From Aquipseudomonas alcaligenes (GTDB lineage Bacteria; Pseudomonadota; Gammaproteobacteria; Pseudomonadales; Pseudomonadaceae), in NCBI RefSeq assembly GCF_003205495.1, contig NZ_QJRX01000003.1, positions 248,001-312,000 of the forward strand: DNA of 64,000 nt. Reading direction: 5' to 3'. Shown in pieces: positions 23,994 through 34,081 of this stretch (positions are counted from its first letter, which is position 1; every line of letters begins with the position of its first letter). A model generated the notes under the pieces. The model did no database searches, was not told the origin of the DNA, and worked only from the letters and a program-made list of their open reading frames with translations. The position numbers and the translations under genes are program-made.

Positions 23994-25013
23994 TCAGAAG
24001 CCTTCCAGAACGATCTTGCCGCGTGCCTTGCCGCTTTCCAGCAAGGCGTGGGCGCGGCGCAGGTTGGCCGCGTCGATGCGCCCGAAGTGCTCGCCCAGGG
24101 TGGTGCGCAGCACTGCGGCGTCGATCAGCTGGCCGACACGTTCGAGCAGGCGGTGCTGTTCAATCATGTCGGCGGTCTGGAACAGGGAGCGGGTGTACAT
24201 GAACTCCCAGTGCAGCGACAGGCTCTTGCGCTTGAGCTGGGTCACGTCGAGCTGCGCCGGATCGTCGATCAGGGCCAGCCTGCCGCGCGGGGCCAGGGCC
24301 TCCACCAGCTGGTCGAAGTACTGGTCGGTGTGGGTCAGGCTGGCGACCCGCTCGACCTGCGCGATACCCAGAGCCTGCAACTGCGGCAGCAGCGGCTGGT
24401 TGTGATCGATCACGTGTTGGGCGCCCAGCTCGCGCACCCAGGCCTGGGTTTCGGCGCGCGAGGCGGTGCCGATGACGGTCATGCTGGTGAGCCTGCGTGC
24501 CAGCTGCACCAGGATCGAGCCGACCCCGCCGCCGGCCCCCATCACCAGCAGGCACTGGCCAGCGCCCTGGCCCTCGCGTGCGCCGAGGTGATCGAACAGC
24601 AGTTCCCAGGCGGTGATGCTGGTCAGCGGCAGGGCCGCGGCATGGGCGAAGTCCAGCGAGCCGGGCATGTGCCCGACGATGCGCTCGTCGACCAGATGCA
24701 GTTCGCTGTTGGCGCCGGGGCGGTCGATGGCGCCCGCGTAGAACACCCGGTCGCCGGGGCGGAACAGCGTGACCTCGCTACCCACCGCCCGCACCACGCC
24801 GGCCACGTCCCAGCCCAGTACCTTGGCCTGGCCGGCTTCGGGCGCCACATTGCGGCGGACCTTGGTGTCCACCGGGTTGACCGAGATGGCCCGCACTTCC
24901 ACCAACAGGTCGCGCGGGCCGGGCTGGGGCACCGGCAGTTCGAGGTCGAGCAGCGCCTCGGCATGCTCGATGGGCAGGGACTGGTAGTAGGCGATGGCTT
25001 TCACGAAGTTCAT
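23994..25013 (-). CDS. NADPH:quinone/zinc-type oxidoreductase of the MDR superfamily
   Basis: A 339-aa medium-chain dehydrogenase/reductase. GroES-like part (about 30-120) with VRAISVNPVDTKVR; nucleotide-binding part with LLVMGAGGGVGSILVQLARR (about 155-175), where the motif AGGGVGS binds NADPH. The zinc ligands of true alcohol dehydrogenases are not evident, so a quinone oxidoreductase or enoyl reductase role is more likely than alcohol oxidation. It is divergent from a LysR regulator 123 bp away, a common regulator-target pairing. Confidence 0.9.
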   Translation of the reverse strand: MNFVKAIAYYQSLPIEHAEALLDLELPVPQPGPRDLLVEVRAISVNPVDTKVRRNVAPEAGQAKVLGWDVAGVVRAVGSEVTLFRPGDRVFYAGAIDRPGANSELHLVDERIVGHMPGSLDFAHAAALPLTSITAWELLFDHLGAREGQGAGQCLLVMGAGGGVGSILVQLARRLTSMTVIGTASRAETQAWVRELGAQHVIDHNQPLLPQLQALGIAQVERVASLTHTDQYFDQLVEALAPRGRLALIDDPAQLDVTQLKRKSLSLHWEFMYTRSLFQTADMIEQHRLLERVGQLIDAAVLRTTLGEHFGRIDAANLRRAHALLESGKARGKIVLEGF

Positions 25014-25136
25014 TCCTCAGGGCGCAAGCGGCAGCCGGGGCGGCTGCTGTCGAGCGCATGGTGATTCATTCAATTGGCGGGAAAAATCGGCTTGCCATAG
25101 AGTTTCTTTCAACAGAATTTTGAAAGTGGAGTTGCC

Positions 25137-26048
25137 ATGCTGCGCCTCGATGATCTCGCCCTGTTCGTGCGCACGGCCGAGCTCGGCAGCCTGTCCGCCG
25201 CCGCGCGCGAGCTGGACTGCTCGCCGGCGGTGGCCAGCGCCGCGCTCAAGCGCCTGGAGTCGCAGCTCGGCAGCCGCCTGCTGCTGCGCTCCACCCGCAG
25301 CCTGCGGCCGACCGCCGAGGGTGAGCGTTACCTGGAGCATGCGCGTGCCGCCTTGGCCAGCCTGGAGGCCGGCCGCCAGCAACTGGCCTGCGGCCGCCAG
25401 GGCCTCGGTGGGGTGTTGCAGATCGCCGCGCCCTCGGATTTCGGGCGCAACGTGCTGCTGCCCTGGCTCGACCGCTTCCAGTCCGGCCATCCGCAGCTGG
25501 CGCTGCGCCTGCTGCTCAGCGACCGGCTGGCCGACTTCTATCGCCAGCCGGTGGATATCGCCCTGCGCTACGGGGCGCCGGAGGACTCCAGCCTGGTGGC
25601 GCTGCCCGTCGCGCCGAGCAACCGCCGCGTGCTGTGCGCCTCGCCCGCCTACTGCGCGCAGCACGGCCGGCCGCGTCGGCCGGAGGAGCTGCGTGGGCAT
25701 AACTGCCTGCTGTACATGCTCGGCGGTCGGGTGCACGAGCGCTGGAGCTTCACCGCGGGCAAGCGCCGTGAGGCGCTTACGGTGGCGGGCAACCGGGTCA
25801 GCGACGATGCCGATGTGGTGCGGCGCTGGGCCGTGGCGGGGCAGGGGCTGGTGTACAAGTCCTGGCTGGACGTGGCCGACGATGTTCGCGCCGGGCGCCT
25901 GGAAGTGCTGCTGGCGGACTGGCAGGGCGAACCGACCCCGCTCAACCTGATCTGCGCCCACCGCGACCAGCTCAGCGGCGCGGTGCGCCTGCTGCGCGAG
26001 TTCCTCCAGCAGCGCTGTGCCGAGCAGCTCGCCGACGCGCCCTGGTAG
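25137..26048 (+). CDS. LysR-family transcriptional regulator
   Basis: A 303-aa LysR protein: N-terminal winged HTH (about 1-60; LFVRTAELGSLSAAARELDCSPAVASAALKRLE) and a substrate-binding domain (about 90-290) of the CrgA/YhjC-like group (PSDFGRNVLLPWL...YRQPVDIALRYG). Divergent from the MDR oxidoreductase gene, so it probably controls it. The intergenic 123 bp contain TTTCAACAGAATTTTGAAAG (25108-25127), an inverted repeat of the LysR-box type (T-N11-A). Confidence 0.92.
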   Translation: MLRLDDLALFVRTAELGSLSAAARELDCSPAVASAALKRLESQLGSRLLLRSTRSLRPTAEGERYLEHARAALASLEAGRQQLACGRQGLGGVLQIAAPSDFGRNVLLPWLDRFQSGHPQLALRLLLSDRLADFYRQPVDIALRYGAPEDSSLVALPVAPSNRRVLCASPAYCAQHGRPRRPEELRGHNCLLYMLGGRVHERWSFTAGKRREALTVAGNRVSDDADVVRRWAVAGQGLVYKSWLDVADDVRAGRLEVLLADWQGEPTPLNLICAHRDQLSGAVRLLREFLQQRCAEQLADAPW

Positions 26049-26051
26049 CCG

Positions 26052-26801
26052 CTAGCGCGGCCGGCAGAGCCAGTGCAGGTAGCGGCCGAGGCCGGCGAAG
26101 CTCGGGTGGCGGCGGTAGGCCAGTTCCATCTCCAGCAGGTCGGCGAGTTCGGCCTTGGCCTGGAATTCGGCCGGCATGTAGTCGTGGAATACCCGCACGC
26201 CACTGCGGCTCGCCACCGTCCAGTGCTCCGCCAGCCGGGCCGCCAGCTCGCGCGGGTCGAGCGGCTGCTGCGGGGTCAGGCTCTGTCCCTCGCCGGCGAA
26301 ACGCTCCTTGCGCAGCTTGCGGAAGTGGCCCTTGAGCAGGTTGCGGTAGACCAGCGCGTCCTTGTTATAGAAGGCCAGCGACAGCCAGCCTTGGGCGGCG
26401 GTGAGCTGGTGCAGCACGGGCAGGATGGCGTGTGGCTCGGCCAGCCACTCCAGCACGGCATGGCACAGCACCAGGTCGTAGGGCTCGGTGAGCTGGCCGA
26501 GCAGGTCCTGCCAGGGCGCCTGGATAAAGGTCGCCTCCACACCGGCTTCGGCGAAGCGCTGGCGCGCGCCCTCCAGCATGGGTTCGGCCGGTTCGGCCAG
26601 AGTCACGCTGTGGCCGCGCTGGGCCAGCCACAGGCTCATGTGGCCGAGGCCGGCGCCGACGTCGAGCACCCGCAGCGGCCGTTCCGGCAGCGCTTCCTTG
26701 AGGTCGGCCTGCAGCACGGCCAGGCGGATGGCACCCTTGGCGCCGCCGTAGATCTTCTCGGCGAAACGGGTGGCGAGTTCGTCGAAATGCCGGTCGGTCA
26801 T
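26052..26801 (-). CDS. cmoM: tRNA 5-carboxymethoxyuridine methyltransferase CmoM
   Basis: A 249-aa class I SAM-dependent methyltransferase. It begins MTDRHFDELATRFAEKIYGGAKG, the CmoM/SmtA start, followed by motif I LRVLDVGAGLGHMSLWLA (about 42-60), the acidic end of strand 2 (LAEPAE) and the post-II LVLCHAVLEWL. CmoM methylates cmo5U34 to mcmo5U in tRNAs reading four-codon boxes. Its ATG overlaps the stop of the MazG-like gene (ATGA, 26798-26801). Confidence 0.92.
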   Translation of the reverse strand: MTDRHFDELATRFAEKIYGGAKGAIRLAVLQADLKEALPERPLRVLDVGAGLGHMSLWLAQRGHSVTLAEPAEPMLEGARQRFAEAGVEATFIQAPWQDLLGQLTEPYDLVLCHAVLEWLAEPHAILPVLHQLTAAQGWLSLAFYNKDALVYRNLLKGHFRKLRKERFAGEGQSLTPQQPLDPRELAARLAEHWTVASRSGVRVFHDYMPAEFQAKAELADLLEMELAYRRHPSFAGLGRYLHWLCRPR

Positions 26802-27100
26802 GCGAAGCGCCTCTCGCTGTCGGCCAGCTTGGCGCGCACCGCCTGCTCCAGGTCGATGCCCAGCTCGGCGCACAGCAGCAACAGGTAGAGGACGATGTCG
26901 CCGACCTCCTGACCGGCATGCTGCAGCTGCTCGGCGGAGAGCTGGCGCGATTGGTCTTCGGAGAGCCACTGGAAGATCTCCACCAGCTCGGCCATTTCCA
27001 CGCTGGCGGCCATGGCCAGGTTCTTCGGGCTGTGGAAACGGCGCCAGTCGTTGTGGTCGCGAATCGCGTGCAGGCGGCGGGTGAGTTCGGCGATGTCCAT
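26798..27100 (-). CDS. MazG-like nucleotide pyrophosphohydrolase
   Basis: A 100-aa all-alpha NTP-PPase of the short YpjD/RS21-C6 type. It has the metal-binding acidic pattern: VEMAELVEIFQW (E-x-x-E) on one helix and EVGDIVLYL (E-x-x-D) on the next. Members hydrolyse non-canonical or modified (d)NTPs, including dCTP derivatives, keeping the pool clean. The neighbours fit genome upkeep: CmoM downstream by overlap and Ada upstream by 56 bp. The ATG follows GGAGAGCCCC. Confidence 0.9.
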   Translation of the reverse strand: MDIAELTRRLHAIRDHNDWRRFHSPKNLAMAASVEMAELVEIFQWLSEDQSRQLSAEQLQHAGQEVGDIVLYLLLLCAELGIDLEQAVRAKLADSERRFA

Positions 27101-27156
27101 GGGGCTCTCCTTCGGGGCGCATAGCTTCGGCCCGAAGCCGCCGCCTCGCAAGCCCG

Positions 27157-28182
27157 TCAGGCGCCTTCCCGGTCCAGCAGCGCCTGCTTGCGCGGCACGC
27201 CCCAGCGGTAGCCGGTGAGCGCGCCCTTGGCGCCGACCACCCGGTGGCAGGGCACCAGCAGGCCCAGCGGGTTGCTGGCGCAGGCACGGGCCACGGCGCG
27301 GGCGTGGCTGCCGAGCTGCTCGGCCAGCTCGCCGTAGCGCCGCGTCTGCCCCGGCGGAATCTCGCGCAGGGCCTGCCATACCCGCTGCTGGAAGGCGCTG
27401 CCGCGCAGGTCCAGCGGCAGCTTGGCGGCTCGGCTCGGCTCCTGCACCTGCTGGAGCACCTCGCGCAGCCAGTCGCGCAGGCCGCGCTGGTCGCGTCTGA
27501 GTTCGGCGGCGGCGAAGCGCTGCTGCAGCTCGGCCTCCAGCTGCGCCTCGTCGTCGCCGAACAGCAGGGCACAGGCGCCCTTGTCACTGACGGCGAGCAG
27601 CAGCAGACCCAGCGGGCAGTCGGTGATGGCGTAGCGCAGCACCTCGCCGGCGCCCCTCTGGCGGCGCCGCGCGGGGCTGAGGGCGGAAGTTTCCTCGTAC
27701 AGCGCGCGGGTGCCGGAGTAGCCGGCCTCCAGCGCCGCCTGCAGCACCGTGCCGGCCTGCGGCAGGTTGGCTTCCAGGCGCTGGCGGCGCTGGGCGGCGA
27801 ACCAGGCGCGCGGGGTCAGCCCGGTGCGCGCCTTGAAGGCCCGCGCCAGGTGCGAGGCGGACAGGCCGATGCGCGCCGCCAGCTGGTCGAGGGTCGGCGC
27901 CTGCTGGCTGCTCTCCAGCAGGCGGCAGGCGGCCACCACCAGCGCGTCCAGCTGCTCGGCCGGGCTCTGGCCCTGCGGCGAGCAGCGCTTGCACGGACGG
28001 AAACCGGCGGCCTCGGCGCTGGCCGCGTCGGCATGGAAGCTGACGTTGGCGCGCCGCGGCCGCCGCGCCGGGCAGCTGGGCCGGCAGTAGATGCCGGTGC
28101 TGCGTACGGCGAAGACGAACTGCCCGTCGCAGCGCGCGTCGCGCTCGCACAGGGCCTGCCAGCAGTGGTCGTGATCGAGCAT
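27157..28182 (-). CDS. ada: Bifunctional Ada: methylated-DNA repair protein and regulator
   Basis: A 341-aa Ada. The N-terminal Zn/methylphosphotriester domain has IYCRPSCPAR and CKRC (the four Cys about 33-37 and 67-70). The AraC-type HTH is at about 85-170 (LDQLAARIGLSASHLARAF). The C-terminal O6-alkylguanine transferase holds the active-site PCHRVVG (about 311) and the RGSAFQQRVWQAL helix. It repairs alkylated DNA and, once methylated, activates its regulon. No other alkylation-repair gene (alkB dioxygenase, alkA) is adjacent. Confidence 0.94.
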   Translation of the reverse strand: MLDHDHCWQALCERDARCDGQFVFAVRSTGIYCRPSCPARRPRRANVSFHADAASAEAAGFRPCKRCSPQGQSPAEQLDALVVAACRLLESSQQAPTLDQLAARIGLSASHLARAFKARTGLTPRAWFAAQRRQRLEANLPQAGTVLQAALEAGYSGTRALYEETSALSPARRRQRGAGEVLRYAITDCPLGLLLLAVSDKGACALLFGDDEAQLEAELQQRFAAAELRRDQRGLRDWLREVLQQVQEPSRAAKLPLDLRGSAFQQRVWQALREIPPGQTRRYGELAEQLGSHARAVARACASNPLGLLVPCHRVVGAKGALTGYRWGVPRKQALLDREGA

Positions 28183-28311
28183 GGCGATCTCCCGGAGGCG
28201 GTCCCCCGAATGCGTATGGCCCGATTGTCGATCCGCCCGCCGCCGCTGCCAATCCGCATCTGACTTTCAAAGCCTATGCTGAAAACGCCTCGACCACGGA
28301 AGGAGCCTTCC

Positions 28312-31300
28312 ATGCCGCGCCTGTGCTGCCTGCTCCTGCTCTGCCTGCTGCCGCTGCTGGCCCGCGCCGATCTGCAGCTGGACGAGGACGAGCGCGCCTG
28401 GCTGGCCGAGCACCCGGTGTTGCGGGTGGGGCTGGAGCGTGGCGGCTGGCCACCCTTCGACGTGATCGACAAGCAGGGCCAGCACCGTGGCCTCAGCGGC
28501 GACTACCTGGCGCTGCTCGCCCAGCGCCTGGGCGTGCGCCTGCAGCCGGTGCTGCTGGACGACTGGGAAGCGGCCCAGCAGGCGCTGCGCGACGGCCAGG
28601 TCGACCTGTTGCCCTCGGTGGCCATGACCCCCGAACGCCAGGCCTACATGGCCTTCAGCGCGCCCTACCTGGTCAGCAGCAGCCTGATCTTCACCCGTGC
28701 CGACGTGGCGGTGCAGCGCCCCGGCGACCTGGCCGGCAAACTGGTGGCCATCGAGCGCGGCTATGTGCTGCAGCAGGCGCTGCGCGACAAGGTGCCGGGC
28801 GTCCAGCTGCTGGAGGTGCGCGACACCGAGGCGGCGCTGCGCGCCGTGTCGTCCGGGCGCTCCGAGGCCTATGTCGGCGACATGATCGTGGCCAGCTACC
28901 TGATCCGCGAGCTGAACCTGACCAACCTGGAGCTGCGTGGCGAGACCGGCCTGTCCACCAGCGAGTTCCGCTTCGCCACGCGGACCGACCAGACCCAGCT
29001 GGTCGCCCTGCTGGACAAGGCCCTGGCCAGCCTGGGCGACGCGGAGCAGGAGAGCATCAAGGCGCGCTGGCTGCCGCCGCTGACCGCCTTCAACTGGCGG
29101 CGCCTATTGCAGGTGGGCTGGCCCTACCTGCTCGGCCTGGTCGCGCTGATCGCCTTCGTGCTGGTGTGGAACCGCCGCCTGGCGGTGCAGATCGCCGAGC
29201 GCCAGCGCGCCGAAGCCGAGGCCCAGCGCCAGCGCAGCACCCTGGTGGCGCTGATCAACGCCATCCCCGACCCGATCTGGTTCAAGGACGCCGAGGGCCG
29301 CTACCTGGGCATCAACCAGGCCTGCGCCGAGCTGTTCGGCTGCGACCGCGAGGCGGTGGCGGGCAAGCGTGATGAAGAGTTGCTCGTCCCCGAGTGGGCC
29401 GAGGCCCGCCTTGAACATGACCTCACGGCCTTGAACTGGAGCGGGCCATTCGAAAGCGAGGGCTGGGCGATCTACCCAGATGGCCGGCGAGTGGTGTTGA
29501 ACACCTTGCGCACCACGTTCGTTGATGAACGTGGATTACTGCTCGGCCTGGTCGGGGTCAGCCGCGACATCACCGTGCGCAAGCAGACCGAGGCCGAGCT
29601 GGCCAAGGCCAAGGAGCTGGCCGAGGAGGCGGCGCGGCTGAAGTCGGACTTCCTGGCCAACATGAGTCACGAGATCCGCACGCCGATGAACGCCATCATC
29701 GGCATGTCGCACCTGGCCCTGAAGACCGACCTCGATCCGCGCCAGCGCGACTACCTGAGCAAGATCCAGCAGGCCGGCCAGCACCTGCTGGGGATCATCA
29801 ACGACATCCTCGACTTCTCCAAGATCGAGGCCGGCAAGCTGACCATCGAACGCATCGAGTTCGACCTGCAGCAGGTGCTGGAGAACCTCGCCAGCCTGAT
29901 CGGCGACAAGGTCGGGAGCAAGGGCCTGGAGCTGGTGTTCAACCTCGATCCCGCGCTGCCCCAACAGCTGATCGGTGACCCGCTGCGCCTGGGGCAGATC
30001 CTGATCAACTACGCCAACAACGCGGTGAAGTTCACCGAGCAGGGCGAGGTCGAGGTGATCCTGCGCGACGAGGGCCGCACGGCCGACGGCGTGCTGGTCT
30101 ACCTGGGCGTGCGCGACACCGGCATCGGCCTGACCCGCGAGCAGCAGGGCCGGCTGTTCGAGTCGTTCCAGCAGGCCGACAGTTCCACCACCCGCAAGTA
30201 CGGTGGCACCGGCCTCGGCCTGGCCATCTGCAAGAGCCTGGCCGAGGCCATGGGCGGCAGCGTCGGGGTGGACAGCGAGCCGGGGCGCGGCAGCCTGTTC
30301 TGGTGCCGGCTGCCGCTGGGCATCGCCGGGCAGCAGGGCCAGCGCCTGCTGGCGCAGCCGGACCTGCGTGGCCGCCGGGTGCTGGTGGTGGATGACAACG
30401 ACAGCGCGCGCCAGGTGCTCGGCGCCATGCTGGAGAGCATGAGCTTCCGCGTCGAGACGGTGGATTCCGGCAAGGCGGCGCTGCAGCGGGTGCAGCAGGC
30501 GGTGCTGCGCCACGAACCCTTCGAGCTGATCCTGCTGGACTGGCAGATGCCCGGCATGGATGGCCTGGAAACCGCGTGCAAGCTGCGCGAGCTGCACCTG
30601 CAGCCGCCACCGCACCTGCTGATGGCCACTGCCTACGGCCGCGAGGAAGTGCTGGCGGGCGCGCAGCGGGTGGGCATCGAGGAGGTGCTGCTCAAGCCGC
30701 TCAATCCCTCGCTGCTGTTCGATGCGGTGATCCGCAGCCTGGGCGGCGAGGGCGCGGCCGAGGGCTTCGCCCGTCTGCCGGTGGGCGAGCGGGTGCCGGA
30801 CTTCGCCGGCCAGCGCGTGCTGCTGGTGGAAGACAACGAGCTGAACCGCGAGGTGGCCTGCGGCCTGCTGCAGGAGAGCGGCCTGCTGATCGACCAGGCC
30901 GAGCACGGCCAGATCGCCCTCGACCTGCTGCGGGCCAATCCCGACGGTTATTACGCCCTGGTGCTGATGGACATGCAGATGCCGGTGCTCGACGGCATCG
31001 CCACCACCGAGGCGCTGCGCCGCGAGCCGCGCTTCGCCAGCCTGCCGATCGTGGCGATGACCGCCAACGCCATGCCGGCCGATCGCGAGCGCTGCCTGGC
31101 GGCGGGAATGAACGACCACCTGGGCAAGCCGATCGAGCCGGCCGAACTGTGGACCACCCTCGGCCGCTGGCTGGTGGCGCGCGCCGAGCCGCAGGCGCAG
31201 GTGGCGCAGGCGACTGCGCCGGACTGGGTGTTGCCGGGGGTGGATGTCGCCAGCGGCCTGCGCCGGGTACTGGGCAAGCCGGAGCTGTACCGCCGCCTGC

Positions 31301-31803
31301 TGGACAAGTTCGCCGCCAGCCAGGCCGAGTTCGCGCCGCGCCTGCGCCAGCTGCTGGCCGCCGGCGAGCAGGAGGGCGCCGAACGCGAGGCGCACAGCCT
31401 CAAGGGCCTGGCCGGCAACCTCGGTGCCGGCGACCTGGCGGCGCAGGCGGCGGCCCTGGAAAGCGCGATCAAGGATGCCCGCCACGACGAGCTGGGCGCG
31501 CTGCTCGGCGAGCTGGAGCGCAGCCTGGCCGAGCTGCTCGCGGCGATCCGTGCGCTGCCCGTGGCGCAGGCCATGGCCGAGGTCGACCCGCAGCAGCTGC
31601 TGCCGGTGTGCCAGCAGCTGCTGCGCCTGTTCGGCGACGACGACCCGCGTGCCGGAAAAGTCTTCGACGAGCAGGCCGAACTGCTGCGCAGCGCCTTTAA
31701 TGATGCATATGCCCCGCTGGCGGCGGCGGTGCACGGTTTCGACTTCGAGCGGGCCCGGACCCTGCTGCGCCAGGCCGCGCAGCAACAGGGGCTGGGGCTC
31801 TGA
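28312..31803 (+). CDS. BvgS/EvgS-type hybrid sensor histidine kinase
   Basis: A 1163-aa unorthodox kinase. The ATG at 28312 follows AAGGAG (28300-28305) and a signal peptide begins at once, so it is preferred over the ATG at 28276. Order: signal peptide (1-20), periplasmic SBP_bac_3 domain (about 28-250), membrane helix ([18 protein letters not shown]), PAS (about 305-430), HisKA with SHEIRTPMN (about 450-515), HATPase with NNAVKFT and GTGLGLAI (560-680), two receivers (phosphorylated Asp in LLDWQMP and LMDMQMP) and a C-terminal Hpt domain ([12 protein letters not shown]). The periplasmic domain binds an amino-acid-like ligand in relatives. It probably phosphorylates the response regulator 12 bp downstream. 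Confidence 0.93.
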   Translation: MPRLCCLLLLCLLPLLARADLQLDEDERAWLAEHPVLRVGLERGGWPPFDVIDKQGQHRGLSGDYLALLAQRLGVRLQPVLLDDWEAAQQALRDGQVDLLPSVAMTPERQAYMAFSAPYLVSSSLIFTRADVAVQRPGDLAGKLVAIERGYVLQQALRDKVPGVQLLEVRDTEAALRAVSSGRSEAYVGDMIVASYLIRELNLTNLELRGETGLSTSEFRFATRTDQTQLVALLDKALASLGDAEQESIKARWLPPLTAFNWRRLLQVGWPYLLGLVALIAFVLVWNRRLAVQIAERQRAEAEAQRQRSTLVALINAIPDPIWFKDAEGRYLGINQACAELFGCDREAVAGKRDEELLVPEWAEARLEHDLTALNWSGPFESEGWAIYPDGRRVVLNTLRTTFVDERGLLLGLVGVSRDITVRKQTEAELAKAKELAEEAARLKSDFLANMSHEIRTPMNAIIGMSHLALKTDLDPRQRDYLSKIQQAGQHLLGIINDILDFSKIEAGKLTIERIEFDLQQVLENLASLIGDKVGSKGLELVFNLDPALPQQLIGDPLRLGQILINYANNAVKFTEQGEVEVILRDEGRTADGVLVYLGVRDTGIGLTREQQGRLFESFQQADSSTTRKYGGTGLGLAICKSLAEAMGGSVGVDSEPGRGSLFWCRLPLGIAGQQGQRLLAQPDLRGRRVLVVDDNDSARQVLGAMLESMSFRVETVDSGKAALQRVQQAVLRHEPFELILLDWQMPGMDGLETACKLRELHLQPPPHLLMATAYGREEVLAGAQRVGIEEVLLKPLNPSLLFDAVIRSLGGEGAAEGFARLPVGERVPDFAGQRVLLVEDNELNREVACGLLQESGLLIDQAEHGQIALDLLRANPDGYYALVLMDMQMPVLDGIATTEALRREPRFASLPIVAMTANAMPADRERCLAAGMNDHLGKPIEPAELWTTLGRWLVARAEPQAQVAQATAPDWVLPGVDVASGLRRVLGKPELYRRLLDKFAASQAEFAPRLRQLLAAGEQEGAEREAHSLKGLAGNLGAGDLAAQAAALESAIKDARHDELGALLGELERSLAELLAAIRALPVAQAMAEVDPQQLLPVCQQLLRLFGDDDPRAGKVFDEQAELLRSAFNDAYAPLAAAVHGFDFERARTLLRQAAQQQGLGL

Positions 31804-31815
31804 ACAGGGGGATGG

Positions 31816-33000
31816 ATGATGGTGGAAATGCTCGACCGGCCCGACCAGCCGCTGATCCTGCTGGTCGACGACACCCCGGAAAACCTCACGCTGATGAGCG
31901 AGCTGCTGGCCGACCACTACCGGGTCAAGGTCGCCAACCACGGCGCCAAGGGCCTGCGCATCGCTGTCGAGAGCCAGCCCGATCTGATCCTGCTGGACAT
32001 CATGATGCCGGAGATCGACGGCTACGAGGTGTGCCGGCGGCTCAAGGCCGACCCGGCCACCGCCGAGATCCCGGTGATCTTCCTCACCGCCAAGAGCGAG
32101 CAGGCCGACGAGCAGCAGGGCTTCGACCTGGGCGCGGTGGACTACATCACCAAGCCGATCAGCCCGCCCATCGTCCTCGCCCGCGTGCGCGCGCAACTGC
32201 AGCTCAAGGCCAGTGCGGACTTCCTGCGCGACAGGAGCGAGTACCTGGAGTGGGAGGTGCGCCGCCGCACCCGCGACATCCAGCGCCTGCAGGAGGTGAC
32301 CATCGAGGCCATGGCCGGCCTCGCGGCGATGCGCGACAACCCCTGCGGCAAGCACCTGGCGCGTATCGAGCCATACATGGTCGAGCTGGCCGCCACCCTG
32401 GCCCGTCAGCAACCGCTGCTGGCCGAGGAGCTGCATGAGGCGCGCGTCGCCCAGCTGGGCAAGTCGGCGCTGCTGCACGGCATCGGCAAACTGGTGCTGC
32501 CCGACCGCATCCTGCTCAGCCCGGTGCCGCTGCAGGGCGACGATCTCAAGCTGCTGCACAGACATGCCCAGGCCGGGCGCGACGCCCTGCTGGCCGCCGA
32601 GGCCAAGCTGGGCAGCGTCACCGACTTCCTGCGCGATGCCCGCGACATCGTCTATAGCCAGCACGAGCATTGGGACGGCAGCGGCTATCCGCAGGGCCTG
32701 CACGGCGAGCAGATTCCGCTGGCGGCACGGCTGATGGCGGTGGTCGGCGCCTACGAGGAGCTGACCAGCCACCATCCCTACCGCCAGGCGCTGTCCTGCG
32801 CCGAGGCGGTGGCGCAGATCAGCGCGGCCAGCGGTACGCGCTTCGATCCCTCGGTGGTGCTGGCGCTGATCGAGGCGGCTGAGCCTTTCGCCGAGATCGC
32901 CCGCGCACACGCCGACGATGCCGCCTCGCTGCGCTGCGAGCTGCAGCGCCTGGAGGAGTCGCTGGGCGAGAGCATCGAGCTGACCCTGCCGCCGGGCTGA
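31816..33000 (+). CDS. Response regulator with a degenerate HD-GYP output domain
   Basis: A 394-aa protein: receiver domain 14-130 (VDDTPENLTLMSE; acceptor Asp in LLDIMMPEIDG; Lys in TKPI), a coiled linker, then an HD-GYP-like domain (about 170-370). The HD pair is HG (LLHGIGKLVLPD), the R-DxxTGxH helix is altered to RDNPCGKHLAR, and the downstream D-x-YDALT is GAYEELT, though HEHWDGSGYPQG keeps the GYP. With the metal-binding Asp absent, c-di-GMP hydrolysis is unlikely; a binding or adaptor output is more plausible. It follows the hybrid kinase by 12 bp and is its likely partner. Confidence 0.9.
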   Translation: MMVEMLDRPDQPLILLVDDTPENLTLMSELLADHYRVKVANHGAKGLRIAVESQPDLILLDIMMPEIDGYEVCRRLKADPATAEIPVIFLTAKSEQADEQQGFDLGAVDYITKPISPPIVLARVRAQLQLKASADFLRDRSEYLEWEVRRRTRDIQRLQEVTIEAMAGLAAMRDNPCGKHLARIEPYMVELAATLARQQPLLAEELHEARVAQLGKSALLHGIGKLVLPDRILLSPVPLQGDDLKLLHRHAQAGRDALLAAEAKLGSVTDFLRDARDIVYSQHEHWDGSGYPQGLHGEQIPLAARLMAVVGAYEELTSHHPYRQALSCAEAVAQISAASGTRFDPSVVLALIEAAEPFAEIARAHADDAASLRCELQRLEESLGESIELTLPPG

Positions 33001-33101
33001 AGCATGCCGTTCGCGAGGCGATTCCGCTTCGCGCTGGCGGGCTGGCGGTGGATTGCCGTATAACGCCTGCTGATTTCCCCACCGGAGCCCCTTGGCACGC
33101 G

Positions 33102-33989
33102 ATGAAGACCCCGAAACGCCTGGAACCCCTGCTCGAAGATGGCCTGATCGACGAGGTCGTGCGCCCGCTGATGAGCGGCAAGGAAGCTTCGGTCTATGTG
33201 GTGCGCTGCGGCAAGGAACTGCGTTGCGCCAAGGTCTACAAGGAGGCCAACAAGCGCGGCTTCCGCCAGGCCGCCGAGTACCAGGAGGGCCGCAAGACCC
33301 GCAACAGCCGGGATGCCCGCGCCATGGCCAAGGGCAGCAAGTACGGGCGCAAGGAGCAGGAGGAGGCCTGGCAGAACGCCGAGGTGTCGGCGCTGTTCCG
33401 CCTGGCCGCCGCCGGCGTGCGGGTGCCCAAGCCCTACGACTACCAGGATGGCGTGCTGCTGATGGAGATGGTCGACGACGGCTATGGCGACGCCGCGCCG
33501 CGCCTCAACGATGTCGACCTGCTGCCCGAGGACGCCCGCGAGTTCCATGCCTTCATGATCGGCGAGATCGTCAAGATGCTCTGCGCCGGCCTGGTGCATG
33601 GCGACCTGTCGGAATTCAACGTGCTGCTCGACCCGCACGGCCCGGTGATCATCGACCTGCCGCAGGCGGTGGACGCGGCGGCCAACAACCATGCCTTCAG
33701 CATGCTCGAGCGCGATGTGCGCAACATGGCCGAGTACTTCGGCCAGTTTGCCCCGGAGCTGCTGGAGACCCGCTACGCCAAGGAGATGTGGGCGCTCTAC
33801 GAGGACGGCAAGCTGACCCCCGAGACTCAGCTGAGCGGCCGCTTCGCCGAGCCGGAGGCGGAGGCCGATGTCGGTGCGGTGCTGCGCGAGATCAAGGCGG
33901 CGCTGGCCGAGCAGGCGCGCCGCGAGGCCGCGCGCAACGCCGAGGATGCCCCGCACGACGAGCCGCCGCCACCGCCCTGGGCGCAGTGA
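33102..33989 (+). CDS. RIO-family serine protein kinase (PA4780 type)
   Basis: A 295-aa atypical kinase. The ATG at 33102 is chosen because MKTPKRLEPLLEDGLIDEVV is the family's usual N-terminus; the ribosome-binding site is weak. The flexible P-loop is MSGKEASVYVV, the catalytic loop LVHGDLSEFNVLL and the metal-binding segment IIDLPQAVD, all RIO1-like. Bacterial members are poorly characterised. It ends with a Pro-rich acidic tail (DEPPPPPWAQ). The gene is alone, with gaps of about 100 bp on each side. Confidence 0.9.
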   Translation: MKTPKRLEPLLEDGLIDEVVRPLMSGKEASVYVVRCGKELRCAKVYKEANKRGFRQAAEYQEGRKTRNSRDARAMAKGSKYGRKEQEEAWQNAEVSALFRLAAAGVRVPKPYDYQDGVLLMEMVDDGYGDAAPRLNDVDLLPEDAREFHAFMIGEIVKMLCAGLVHGDLSEFNVLLDPHGPVIIDLPQAVDAAANNHAFSMLERDVRNMAEYFGQFAPELLETRYAKEMWALYEDGKLTPETQLSGRFAEPEAEADVGAVLREIKAALAEQARREAARNAEDAPHDEPPPPPWAQ

Positions 33990-34081
33990 GGCCCGCTGTC
34001 CGGTCGCGATAGGCGGCAACTGTACCGGGCGGGGAAGGCGGGGCGCTGCTAGTGTGCGAGCACTGACTCCGGAGTCCGTCC

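Noticed and set aside
29536..32910. Leftward 1124-codon open frame opposite the hybrid kinase
   Set aside because: Antisense shadow of the kinase and regulator; no recognisable domain.
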